A stretch of DNA of 64,000 nucleotides, from positions 30,883,922-30,947,921 of the forward strand of contig NC_060232.1 in the NCBI RefSeq assembly GCF_021155775.2, in the 5' to 3' direction. Positions 12,001 to 24,171 of the stretch are shown here, piece after piece; position 1 is the first letter of the stretch, and each line of letters starts with the position of its first letter. The notes beneath the pieces were generated by a model, which was not told the origin of the DNA, did not search any database, and worked only from the letters and a program-made list of their open reading frames with translations. This stretch comes from Neodiprion pinetum. Taxonomy: Eukaryota; Arthropoda; Insecta; Hymenoptera; Diprionidae. The position numbers and the translations under genes were made by a program.

Positions 12001-15000
12001 GCCTTGACAATTAAATGACAGTGGCTACATTGTTCGGAGACTCTCGCCGGTTCTCTAATTGCAACAATCATCCGTAAAACGGAATTATACCTCGTACGTA
12101 CATTTATAACGTACGTGAGTTCGGACTGGAAACGGGAGAGCTAATCGCGATGCCTGTGCCACGGTGGTTACTAGGAACAACGCTTCGAAAAAATGGTCGC
12201 GGGTGGCTGCGCCGATACCGCGAAGACGCAAGGGATGTTATTAGAGCAGTTCAGGGAAAAGTTGAGTGGCGTAAACGGCGCTGTGTAAGAATTCAGAGAA
12301 AATGAATAAATTTTACACAGCGGGAATACAGTGGCGGCCGCTAGAGCGTAAGCGGCGCGGTATATTGAATTGTAAACACGTGTGTACAGAGGTGGTTCGG
12401 TTCAGAGAAACCGATAGCCAAGCAAAGCGTGCGGCAGGACGGTGGATGGCCAAGCAATGCGAAGTTGAACAAAGGAAAACAAAGCAAAAACAAACTATCG
12501 CGGGTAAGCAAAACGGCAAACGCAATCACGCCCTCTTCGCCGGCTGAACATTACAGGCATATGATACACGTGTACCGAAGGTAGAAAGAAACTGTCTGAA
12601 AAGAAAGAAACGAAATTGAAGTTGGCAGCGTTGTCGTAACGATTCGTGCTGAGGAAAAACCGTTACTTCGCGATTTGAGAACTGTGTGAATTTCGGTAAA
12701 CCGTAATAAACCAAAGCACACTCGTATTTCGAAATCTTAAATCCATGAAAATCATTGTGAAATTAAGATAATAGTGATTTTTTTCGAATGTATCGTCACG
12801 GTTACGTTACTAGCTTCAACCTCGTGTGGGCGGGTATATTTTGATCGCTAGACTGAAGAGAGGACAAGCGATTCGACTGATATATCAGTTTCCCAATAAA
12901 CTCTTCAAAGCTGCCAGCTGGCACTTACCGAAAGAGCATTCAACGCCCAAATCGTTATTAAACCGCTTAAAAGCTGATATTTGCCGTTGCTCGATTCGTA
13001 TCTTCTGGCTCGCAAACTATCAGGCCATCTCAAAGGGTATATTCGCCTTCTTTAATCTCTTGCATGCGAGCAGAGGAAAAGCGAGGTATATATGTAAGAG
13101 CGTGGTGATCAATTCGAATGATGGATCAACGCCGAAAGCGGACTTGGCGCAGGCTTCCATTAGGCAGCCATCGACGTCGGACACGTTAAAGGATTCCAAT
13201 TTGTGCCTTTCACCCTTTCGAAAACTTCCTGCGGATACACGCCTGCCATCATCTTCGCATTGCTGCTGATTGTTTCGTTACAGTTAGTCATTAGGCCCGC
13301 CGTTCTGGGGGTCCGGAGTTTAATGCTTCGCAAAAGACGTTTTCACGGTCGAAGGGATCGAGTCTTTTGTGCGAAAGGACCGAAAGTTAAGCCCTTGCGC
13401 GTCGACGCAACGCACGCAACTGCATACTAACGTCGTCGACGACGTCGTCGAGGAACGAGACGGACAAGAGAGCAGTTGACAAATGACGGTACACAAAACC
13501 AGCCATTATCCCGTATAAGTGTGGGTGCCTCACGGTGGCTCGCATTCCCGCCGGTTGCTGCAGGTGACCAAGCTAAACGTTAACTCCGGGGTACTTAGGG
13601 CGGATGCGGGTGGTTGGAAAATTTACAAATACACCCCCTCCCCCGGGCTCCCTTTTCCCTTTCAAGTCACGAAACGGAGTAAAAGGAAAACCTCAATTAG
13701 CGGTCAGGGAGAAACAAGATTAACTCCTCAAATGATCAGGCTACACTTCGTACGTTATTCTCCCGCGAAAGTTTTCCAGGCAACTCGGGTCATGGTATAT
13801 TACAAACCTCAATTACGATCCTCATTATACTTTGTACATACACGATGTGTGCTGCGATTGTGAACGTAAGTAAGCGCGTAACCTCCGAGGAGCCAATTTC
13901 AGTTGAAAACGCGTACAAAAACGCGATACGATGAAATTACAGTATTATACATACCGTGTGTAAAACGCGTGTTTTACTTAATTTGCCAGGGCTCTTTGAT
14001 ATTTTACCGTAAAAACCGTTCAGCTTTGCGAAATAATAATGTAGAAAAAACGAGTATGCATCCGTTATCAAAGGAGCAGCTCGCGAGTTTGCACAGCTTT
14101 CTCCCACGCTTTCTAGAACAGAAATAAAAACGAGTCGAGACGAACGGAAAATGTATATTTGAAATTCCAGGAATGAAAATGATGAGAAGTATCATCGAAA
14201 TATGAAACGAAGAGAATAATAATAGTCGCTCAGATACTTCCTCTGAGAAGAGGGTTGTTTGAAACGACGGTTTAGAATACCAAACTTTTCCACCTCGAGG
14301 GTAAAATTGAATTTAAACGTGGACGAAGCTTGGAGAAAAATGTCAAGGTAAGAGAACGTGGTAACGCAAGGGAACCAAATACGTAAGCTTAGCAGCGAAA
14401 ACCGTAATGTATGGCAAAAAAAATTGAATCATACCTATGAAATCGAGTTTTTATACCGACCAGGAAGAACTAATCGGAAGAAATCCTGAAGAACGGACAA
14501 CATGGTGGACAATGTCAAGTTATATGGAAAAAAGGAAGTTATAAAGAAGTTCACTGAAAGGAGTGTCCACAGCAGAACACAGAGAGATAAGATACGCATT
14601 ATACCTTATCGTATCGTATCGCATCATACAGAAGAAATCCGAGAATATCTAAAAATAAAAGGTGAAATAAAAGGGAAGTCGAAGGATGACAGTAGGGGTA
14701 AGGTACGGAAATGAAGAGGAGAAAAAATAGATCCTGTTTATACGAGAAGAGAAATGGAAATGCTTTTGGTGCAAAGAAGAGAACGGGACACGGGGTACGG
14801 CTTCTCGGAAACATACAGACTGAGGCTTGAAAAGAGAGGGTTACGCGGACTATGGTTGGTATATACGGCTAACGGATGCAACAGTGGTCAAAGGAAATCA
14901 GGAACTTATTGAGCTGTACATTCAAGAAGTTGAAAGAGTAAAACTAGCCGTGACCGGTATTGGCACCGACAGAACAGACCAGGATGAAGGACGCGTGGAA

Positions 15001-16000
15001 ATTTCTTACCGGGCAGCGATTTTCGATAACAGAAATCGTGTTAGCGGTCCAACGATACCTTATACAAGGCATAAGGAGTGTCTGAACAACGCTATAACGA
15101 TAATGTTTTCCCCAAAACGCGACAACGATGGCAGGCTACGAAAAGAAAGAAGATTAAAAAACATATATCAACCCAGAGATACATCTGTGCCTGTCAGAGT
15201 GCCGCCCGCGTCGCTATCACCAAGATTATATATGCGAAGGGAGGAAGCGATTTCGAAGCCGGATCCTCTCATGCCGCAGTCACGCGACATTTTCGCCTAA
15301 TCGTTAAAGCATCGCGAGATTTCGCGATACCGTCACGTGTTCCGGCGCACAAGCGTCGAACTCGTTCTAGGACACCCTGTATGCGTAAACGAGCACGATT
15401 ACACACACCGGTAATCTACCGACTCGGAAACGCCTCTTGCGATCGAGATTACAGCAGCTACACGATCGGCCTTAGGCCTTCACCTATTTTTAGCAGCGGT
15501 TTCGTTCGTTTCGAGGGCGGCCGTCGGAAAGGGCGGGGACTCAAGGTGTAGGTATTTATTTATCCATAAATCTGTTCGCCTTCGCGCCGGTAGCTCGACC
15601 GGATCAGCTTCGTCAGGCTCCGACGATACCTCGAGAAGCTGAGAGCGGCTGATCAACAAGAGTGTTTGGCTCCTCGCAACGGCGGGTTAACTTTTCCCAA
15701 ATACACTCGAGGGCATAAATCCTACATACGAAGAAGATCACGCGTCGAATCGAATTTGCGAATCCACCATATCGCGATAAAAAAAAAACAGTTAATTGGT
15801 CCCCCCCCTCCACCAGCGGTTCTATAATGAGCTCGATTCATCAGATTTCGCATTGAGATGCAGCAAAGGAGCAACAACAATCGAAGTTCGTCGGCAGCGG
15901 AGCGCCGTGTGAATTAAATATAAGTTGATAAAAATTCACGCTTTAGAGACCGAAGCAGCGTCGGTGCAAGTAGATATAAATTCTCTTTTCATGCACTGCA
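12001..16000. other. GC-richer non-coding stretch, no supported gene
   Basis: Moderately long open frames occur (12826-13269, 13519-13863, 14827-15300, 15078-15551), but none resembles a known family or joins another frame through good splice sites. A CGTCGTCGACGACG palindromic repeat lies near 13430-13450. If a gene is present it is not recognisable from sequence alone. Confidence 0.45.
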
Positions 16001-18157
16001 CCGTTTGATTTACGACCGTACTGCTGCTGCGAACACACACACACAGCCCAGTGATGGCTTGTTTCTTCCTGCCGCGATATTTGGGAACAATGATCCTGCC
16101 TCCCCTTTTCATGTTCGCATCGCTATCCGTTTACGTATGATGAATTATCAATCCATTTATGCGTCTCGCACGAAGCTCGAGAATCCGATCGAAGCTTCCA
16201 GGTCCCAACGAGATGACCTCTGATATGCATTCTCTTGGCTCTTGAGTCAGCGACGATTTTGCGTCGAGGTTGACGATGCCGCTGCTGCATCGCCTACCAC
16301 TTCTGTCAACCGTCCAAATCTATAGTTAGCAGCTGCCAACCTGCTTATAAGACTTCATTCACAAATTACATTGCTTGATATAAACGAGTACTGCTGAGAA
16401 TCATTCCTTGCGATTCGATAGATTTGCGGTTTGAGAACGAGACACTCCCGCTACTTCAAAGAGAAGTAGAATTTAAATAGAATGGTGAAATACCCTCAGC
16501 GACGGATCACAGAGTGACAAGGCATGGCAGGTAAGCCGCTGTACCTCTACTCTTCGAACTCCAAGGAGAGAGAGGATCCACCGTCGGATTTCAACGAGTG
16601 CTTTACGAACCCCGAGACAACGGCTGATCGTTGAACCGTTTCGCTAAGGTCAATTGATTAGCAGTAAATTTTTCCAAGCATATTCATCGACGGCAATTAA
16701 ATGATTCAGCTGGGTGGTGACGTGGAGGATGTTATGGTGGCTTACGTCCGAGCCGTCGCGGGAAACACGTGAAACTAACTGTTCGGCATACCCGTAAATT
16801 TACCCAAGGTGAAAAGAGTCCCGATATTATGAATAAATCTGAGGGGCTATAACCATATCAAAGGTACACCATTACCTACCGAAAAGCGTACGGTGCAGGG
16901 GAGTGAAATGAAATCGGTAAATTTCGTTGACGTAGGGAGGAATCGCTGAGCGGTGGCCCGTCTAAATCGGAAGTATAACGGACGTTACTTGTAAGATGTA
17001 TGAAAATCATTCTCGACGACGGTTAAGAATTTCCGCACACGTGCAATGTGTTTTATAGGCGTAAAGTAGCTTGGTTCGTAATAGAGGTAAGCTATGCTCA
17101 TTTCTAGTACACGTGTATGTATATTTATACAAATATATGCAACACACATACGGTATACATAGTTTCCAAGAAATCTACATTTACAGATATTTCTGGCACG
17201 GATTCAACCACGATGCCTGTAGGCTCGTTACATAAACACGTATTTTCACCGGGAAATATTATTTGTTGGATTTTCCCGACAAGATTACGGCCCATCGCTC
17301 TACAACGCGAAATTTTCTTTATTATGTATATTCCGAGAATCAGTATACCAGAATTTAACTGATATTATATGTATTTGTACGTAATTTTTATCGATCTACC
17401 GCGACGATGGTTGACAAAAGAGCGTTGAAAAGTGATAGAAGCCTGAGATCGACGATCAGCGGAATATTTCGTACAAGAGTTTGAAACCTCGCCGTATCGA
17501 CGCGTTCGTTTCGAGCGAGTCTCGTGAAAAATTATAAGAAAAAGACAGGGAGCTACGCGGGTAGGAAAAGCTCGATTGAAACGTCGGAGGAGTTCCTATT
17601 GTACATTTCCGGCGAGGTCCGGTCAGAAAAGCCGATAAACCATGGCGATCTGCGATCTGGTTTTTATAAGGATACAGGAAAAGATTGATGCGAGCTCTTT
17701 GTAAAGACTGTCAGTAATTTTTCTGGGCATCAATCGCAGGCTGGGAAAAGTTCGTGTATCGCAGTAGGTTATACCTATGATTCTAGCATACATAGGTAGG
17801 TATAAGCTTCGACACGACACCGGCATCCGATGGGTACGGAAGCATCGGGGCGTAACTGATGCCAGTTTAATGTAGCTTCCACCTCGGGATTCATCCGTCA
17901 AACTTTGAAACGTGTCAGCGAATTCAGGCCATCGCGATAAATCTGGTGGGGAAGGATGGGGGGGGGGTGAAGCTTCGCGGCAGCTCGAGCGCGATATTTA
18001 CAATAGAAAATGAACTCGGTGTAAAAATGAACTCAAGTTTCTATCCTGTACGCGTACCTACATGTGCGTATTTCCGCTCTTCTTGCTAACATCAAATTAG
18101 ACACCGTTCACCGCGTCTATCCAGTCCATGTCTCTTGCCTGACGGGGGCTGTCCGAT

Positions 18158-18182
18158 GATCGATCGATCGATCGATCGATCG
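18158..18182. repeat. (GATC)6 microsatellite
   Basis: Six tandem GATC/ATCG tetranucleotides. The unit is self-complementary, so the run is a perfect palindrome. Confidence 0.9.
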
Positions 18183-19843
18183 GAATTTAACCGATGTAGG
18201 CGTAAAGCGGCACTGGGAAGAAAAAAAAATCACCGCACACGATATACGCGTTATATTACAGCTTTCCTTGGGTCTGGAAATGTCAGGCAAATACAGTCGA
18301 GAAAACGTTACGTCGCGATTCGTTCCAGTTTTATCATCCGAGGAGAGTAAATTGGCCAATTCTCTTTACGCCCGAACGAATAAAACTTGAAGCCATTGCC
18401 ATCTCCGATTTTCCCTTGTGGATTTTTCCACCATAAATAGGGGATCGATAATTCTACGAAGCGATCGTATCCCTTGCAACAGCTGCTGACAAGGTGATAA
18501 TCTACGACGGGTATCAAGGTAGGTGCAAGGAAAGGTTCGGTTACAACTACACCTAATACGGGCACCTTATATCACAGCTTGTACCTGCAGACCCGAGGCT
18601 TCGAAGAAGGCAAATCGAGCCACGAAAGAAATTGGAAGAAATAATCAATCGGGTACTCGCTGCAGGATTCTATCATTCCACGACATGGCGCTGACTCAAT
18701 TCTACAGTCTATCTGCAGGTTACACGGAGAGAGTAGAAGAGCAAATTTTGCTCAGAACTGGAGGAAACGAGGAGCAAGTCAGGTTTTTTCGATAAAATGC
18801 AAAATTTACTCTGGAAACAGTGAGAATCACAGTACGCAAAGTAAAATCTGCTATATTTATAGTAAAAAAAAAAAAAACAGTCGACATGGCAATCTTTGAC
18901 CAACCTTGATGCGTCCCTCTTTTCCTGCAATTTTGAGTAAAATCTGTTCGTTTTCTTCTCACAGTGTAACGGTCACCCTATAACGGAAACAGCGAACGAA
19001 CGCATAACGAGCAAGTGCACGAACTTGTTTCGCAAGTTGTGAAGGCCTAATTGTAAGATTAGGTATGCCATTTTTGCACAAAATCTTCTAACCGACACTT
19101 TCAAGTGAGATTTCTGCCGCTTGTACGTGTCGATTCGGTAAATATATATACACAAAGATGAACGTAAAAACGAAGCAAAGAGACGAAAGAAACTGAAGAT
19201 AATTGAAAAGCCTGGTGATTTCTCGACGTAAAAAACTTGCTAATTCTTCGCTCAATTTGAGCTCGAGACTCGTCGGTGAGTCGTAGGTGCCTCGACCAAC
19301 GTTCCGGTGCAAGATCGACAAAAGCCCGCAACGCGTAGGCCAAGATCGAGTCGGATGATGAAGCACGTGAGTGACGAATGGCTGCTTCGTGCTGAGATAA
19401 CAATCACTTATTACATTACGTTCGCCTTACACAATGAGCTCGCTACACAATCGTCGCTGAAGTCAGAGACTCAGGTATAGGTACGAATTATACGATGCCT
19501 ACCTACACGCTCTATCCACGTCTATTGATAAATCGGATGTAAGCCGCGTTTGAAATCCATGCTCTTTACTCAAGTGCGCAACTGCGGTATTTGGGTTTGT
19601 GACAATTGAAGCAGGGCAAAAGGATGGGGTATTTTTTCGATAGAAAAATAATCATGCTTATTAAGTGGAAGATGAGATTATATATACCTGTACGGAGTAA
19701 AATTTAATAATTTTGGAATTGTTGTGGGCACTATACACGAATATTGCACAGGTTAACAAAATAGTTTGTTTTTTGTTTATATTTAAATAAATCAATTTTG
19801 ATTCTATGCATCGAATAATAACCAAAATCTTCATTTGTTACTT

Positions 19844-19920
19844 ATAAAGCTTGCTTTTGTTTTTTTTTTTTCTTATTAAAATCCGAAATACCGTTCTGGT
19901 TCTACAAAAGCAAGCTTTAT
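19844..19920. repeat. Perfect 17-bp inverted repeat (77-bp hairpin)
   Basis: ATAAAGCTTGCTTTTGT at 19844-19860 is the exact reverse complement of 19904-19920, with a 43-bp T-rich loop between. It could be the core of a small MITE or a transcribed hairpin; neither is shown. Confidence 0.8.
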
Positions 19921-21529
19921 CTAATAAAACTATTTTTTTGTTTATTAGCTACGTGGATGAAATCAAAATTTGACATCTAGAACCCATTCTCAAAGTTCGT
20001 GTTGACCGGTGATTATTCGTGTAGGCTGCGATTCGATTATGCCTCGTAAAATTTTTCTACAAATTAAAAAGAAGGGAAAAATAACAAAACAAACATAGAA
20101 CAAGCCGAGTTTTCGTAGATGCGATCGTATCGCATTTTACACAATTTTCACCCCTCGACTTCACTTTGATATGAAATCGTGCAATAAATACCGCTGTGCA
20201 AATAACTGTGCGGATATCGGTAATAAAGCGTATAAAATTTCGCAATAGATATGTATATATATCAGACATGAAGAAATTGCGGGATTACCGTTTCCTGAGT
20301 GGCTCGTCTATGAGCAGGTTCGTACGTACCTACGTCAAGTACCTTCTTCTTACATCGGTAGAACGTGGAAATTTTTTTACGCGCGACCAGATGTTTATCG
20401 GATTATAGTTTACGTCCGAATTCGTACAGCGTCTAATGTTATGTCTGTGAATTTTCAACAACACGGGGCCCTGTTCACTGTAATCTCTTATTAGGTAACA
20501 ATGATTTCTAGACGCCTCGTTATCTGAATGATTCAGATAATCTATCAGGGAGCGCCATCGCGGAGGACGAGGATAAAACGTCTGCAGCAGGTAGATCAAC
20601 AAAATATACAATCACGTTTTCTTTTACATTTACAGCTTGAAGGCCGAAACTTGCGCGACGTACTTTTATAACTTACATTATTATAATTATTGAGGGGCCT
20701 TAATATCTATTCGCGTTATGTTCTCGGACAATTTATCGCCGATCTGAAAGTGCAATTTATCGTATCATGCGACTTTGACGAAATACCGAACGGAAAGACT
20801 CCGTGTGAATCAGCCGAAAGACAATCCATGAATTGTGAACTCGAGATCGAGTGTTATGGGGATAACGTATGGGTTATTAGTTAACAATACCAATACCCGC
20901 GATGAGAATCGTGAATCGATTACAGTTGCGAGTACAATTTAATGATAATACTGATCTCATACGCAAGTGAGAATAAATTCGTGTACGCATACATAGGCAG
21001 ACGAATCTCAATCACAAAGCTCGGAATCTCGTATTCGTATACAGGAATGTAGCATGACTATAGCGATGTTGTTTTTACTCTCGACTGCGCGGTTATAGAG
21101 TACGATATTGCTTGCGAGCCTTTTTGCACACCTAGACCTAATCTCCTATGAAATTTTACTCGCTACACAGAAATGCGGAATAAATTTTGAACCGAGTATA
21201 CGTATAAAGTACGTATAACGTATTTACCGCGGCACGTGTGTTTGGCGGATCGTTTCGAGTTTAAATTTGCTAAACACACACGGTGGGATTCACCGTGTGT
21301 CAATTTTATCATCCCGTCTCGTAACGTATAACATTATACCGGAAAGAGAATAGAATGACGTAAGAAATTAGGCAAATGTATTCTGTAACAGGCAGCACTG
21401 GTACATTACCTGACTTACGTGTATACACATTACACACACAACGCATGGCAGCGGCAACTCTTGATATACGCGCTTGTTTTCGCAAATAAGTTATATTTTT
21501 GGCTCGAGATTGATATAATAGGTATACAT

Positions 21530-22190
21530 TAGGGTGGTTCTTATTTAGTGTGTTGTCGAATGTTTTCCGAACCCCCCCCCAAACGAGTGGAAATAATTCA
21601 ATAACAACTCCCTAATTGTTTCAGATTTTTATCTCAACTCTTTATGCTTGTCGCACGCGACTTTCGTTTCGCCATAAGAGTAACGTGGGATTTCACAATC
21701 ACTTTATACTTTATTTTTTTTCTCCGGCAATTTTCATGGGAAAAATCTGAATCAGACGAGGATTCATCAAGTATAATTACCTCTTTTCGAGGATATACTT
21801 TTCTTTTTGATAGCTTCATTTGTCAATTATTTCCAATAGATTTCTGCTCAAAAATTCTGAAAATAACGTTTTAGATATAGTGAACCTGACGCGTGATTTT
21901 CAGAAAGAAAAAACGTTCTCGAAAAGAGCTAGTTATACTTTTGATAAATCCCCATCTGATTCAGATTTGTCCCATGAAAATTATCGGTTAAAAAAAAAAA
22001 AAAAAATAAAGTGTAAAGTGATCGTGAAATCTCGTATTATTCTTACGGCGAAACGAAGACCTCGTGGGACAGCATAAAGACTTGAGATAAAACTCTAAAG
22101 AATGAGGAAATTGTTATTGAATTACTTCGCGTCGATTCCGAGGGCGGCTAGAACAAAAATTCGTCAACACCTTAAATAAAAACCACCCTA
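21530..22190. mobile_element. 661-bp palindromic TA-flanked element with about 290-bp inverted arms
   Basis: Both ends read TA-GGGTGGTTYTTATTTA, followed by matching GTGTTGnCGAAT motifs. Comparing 21530 rightward with the reverse complement from 22190, similarity continues for about 290 bp to a centre near 21860. It includes the shared blocks AATTCAATAACAA, TCTTTATGCT, TCGTTTCGCC and ATTTTCATGGGA. TA at each end (21530-21531, 22189-22190) is the likely target duplication, as in Tc1/mariner-type insertions. Read outward from the centre, both arms give related peptides containing SDSD-SHEN and KVIVKS (minus 21634-21819; plus 21820-22077). No full transposase is present. Confidence 0.8.
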
Positions 22191-24171
22191 TTATGCATAT
22201 GATACATAGCGATTCATTCGCCAAAATTGAGGCAACTGGGAGGCATTGGACGCGATCGTGTACGATGCGTCTACATCCGCGCACATTACAGGAATACCTA
22301 CATACCATACAACGCAAACAGCGAAAGCGAACGAGCAAATATCATTCTCGCTGTATAAGCGCGCTTTTGGCTACCGAAACATGAACGGTTTGCCCCCGCT
22401 AATTGACGACACCGAATAATTTTCAAACCGATATTACGCAGGCGTGACAGATACACGCCAGATTATTCGCTATACGATCCGCAATATACGCGTTGAAGAT
22501 ATGTCGCAAAGTTGGAATGAGAGCGGTCTATGAAAAAACGGTGCGTCGATTATCGTACAATAAATATATACCTATAAATATACATATATCGCATGAATTA
22601 CGTGTATGTAATTTATGTGTGAACGAATATTTGCGTGTGTGCACGTTACAAGCTCGATTACGTCACACGTGTTTGCAAAACTTAATGCTGCGCTCTACGG
22701 CGGATAGTCAAGCAGCCGCTGCTGGGGAATTATTATCGCGCGATATAGTTAGAATAAAGGGGGGCGAAGCGCTGCGGATATATTGTTGAGCTAAAATTAT
22801 TTGCCAGACGCAAAGGCGCTGATAAAGCGTCGCGGGTATAATGTAATTGTGTGTACTTATATCTCAGCAACAAAAATCGAAGGTCCCAATTCACCTGGTC
22901 GATTGTGAATTGTACTCGCTTTTCGCTGATTCTATAGATTGCAAAACGAACGATGCCTCTAAAAATATATGTATGTAATAACTGTAACGAGCGAACACTC
23001 GCGACTCACGCTTGACGATTATTATCAATTGGAATATACAGACGTTTGCACTCCAATTTTAAGTCGCACAGAGAATCGTTGAGGGTTTCAACCATACGAG
23101 ATCACAATAATTCTATGCAAATCAGCCCGCTGATTGCAGCCATCAGGATTACACATCGGTTCAGATGGGCATATTACCGCTATTATAGTACACGCGTGCG
23201 ACTCGTCTGACGCAACGCGAATGGTTTCTCACAGCTAGCAGTCGGCCTGGCTAAACTCTTCGAGCTCAAAATACATGCGTGTATACATACATATTGTACG
23301 TAAAAAATGCATGCAATGTGTTTTTCATTCAAAAAGATACGCGCGAAGTTATAAGTTACATGCCCACAACCGATATTCAAATATGTTTACTAGTGTTGTG
23401 TAAAAATATGTTTATATGACCGCCTAAATTCAGTATGATATTTACCCTGTAAGATCCCATTCTCGTGTGCACTCCTATATCATAATCGACGTGTAAAATC
23501 TCACAAAGGTTTACGAGGCGAGTGTAAAGGTGTAATAAATTGTTTTTTTTTCTTCTATTTTCTTTTTTTCTTTTTCGTTAGTTGCTTTTTCTTTTGTTCC
23601 ACTTGCGACACTGCGGTGAATAAAGTTCTGCGACAGATAATTCATTGCTTTAGTTTATTGCACGGGCTGCGTAACGCGGGGATAAAACTTTAGGGCAAAG
23701 TGTTTAAAATCACGGAGATTGTTTGCCCGCAGGAATATCTTTCTTAATCAAAAACGGTGCCGTAATTCTGACTTGAGGTAAAATTTCTCAAGCGATAAAA
23801 CACAAGGGAAATTGGCGAGTTTGTACGAGTTCTTTCAAGTTTCCGGAGGCGCTTGAAAAACCGAATTCTGGCGCCATCTAGCCACGCAATGATCGGACTC
23901 ACCAGGTCGTTTACCCGCCTGTTTACAACTCCGCGACACACACGAGCCTACCGCACACGTATTATATGTGATTACATAATCGTGCCAGAGAACACTAATC
24001 ATTAGTTTCTTTGTCATTACTCGTTTCGCTGTACTTATGACATTAGAGAATGTAACTATTAATTAATTAAAGAACTCCGTACGCCGGACGTGTAATCTAA
24101 TCTACACAAGCATAGCGTATCTTATATAGTTATATGCCATGCATACGTGCATGTGTATTGTAATATACCAC
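22191..24171. other. Non-coding stretch, nothing recognised
   Basis: AT-rich DNA with a T-rich tract near 23540-23600 and no supportable exon. It lies 3' of the minus-strand C2orf81-like gene and may include its 3' UTR or a further terminal exon. Confidence 0.45.

Larger units (their letters stand above)
16001..21529. other. Non-coding stretch, no supported gene
   Basis: Holds short microsatellites, a (GATC)n run at 18158-18182 and a hairpin at 19844-19920. A strong-looking donor (CAG/GTAAG) near 16530 has no exon I can attach to it. No coding or RNA gene was recognised. Confidence 0.5.

Noticed and set aside
12826..13430. ORFs at 12826-13269 and 13203-13430, the second with a hydrophobic segment
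   Set aside because: Overlapping frames with no recognisable domain; the hydrophobic one has no ATG near its start and no upstream exon.
14827..15300. 157-aa ORF with less biased composition
   Set aside because: No family resemblance, no splice partners and no promoter context; an overlapping 157-aa frame in another phase shows that openness here is not informative. It also begins at a non-ATG codon.
18558..18585. TATCACAGC-like seed resembling insect miR-2 family
   Set aside because: Beyond the first eight or nine bases it does not match, and no clear hairpin partner was seen.
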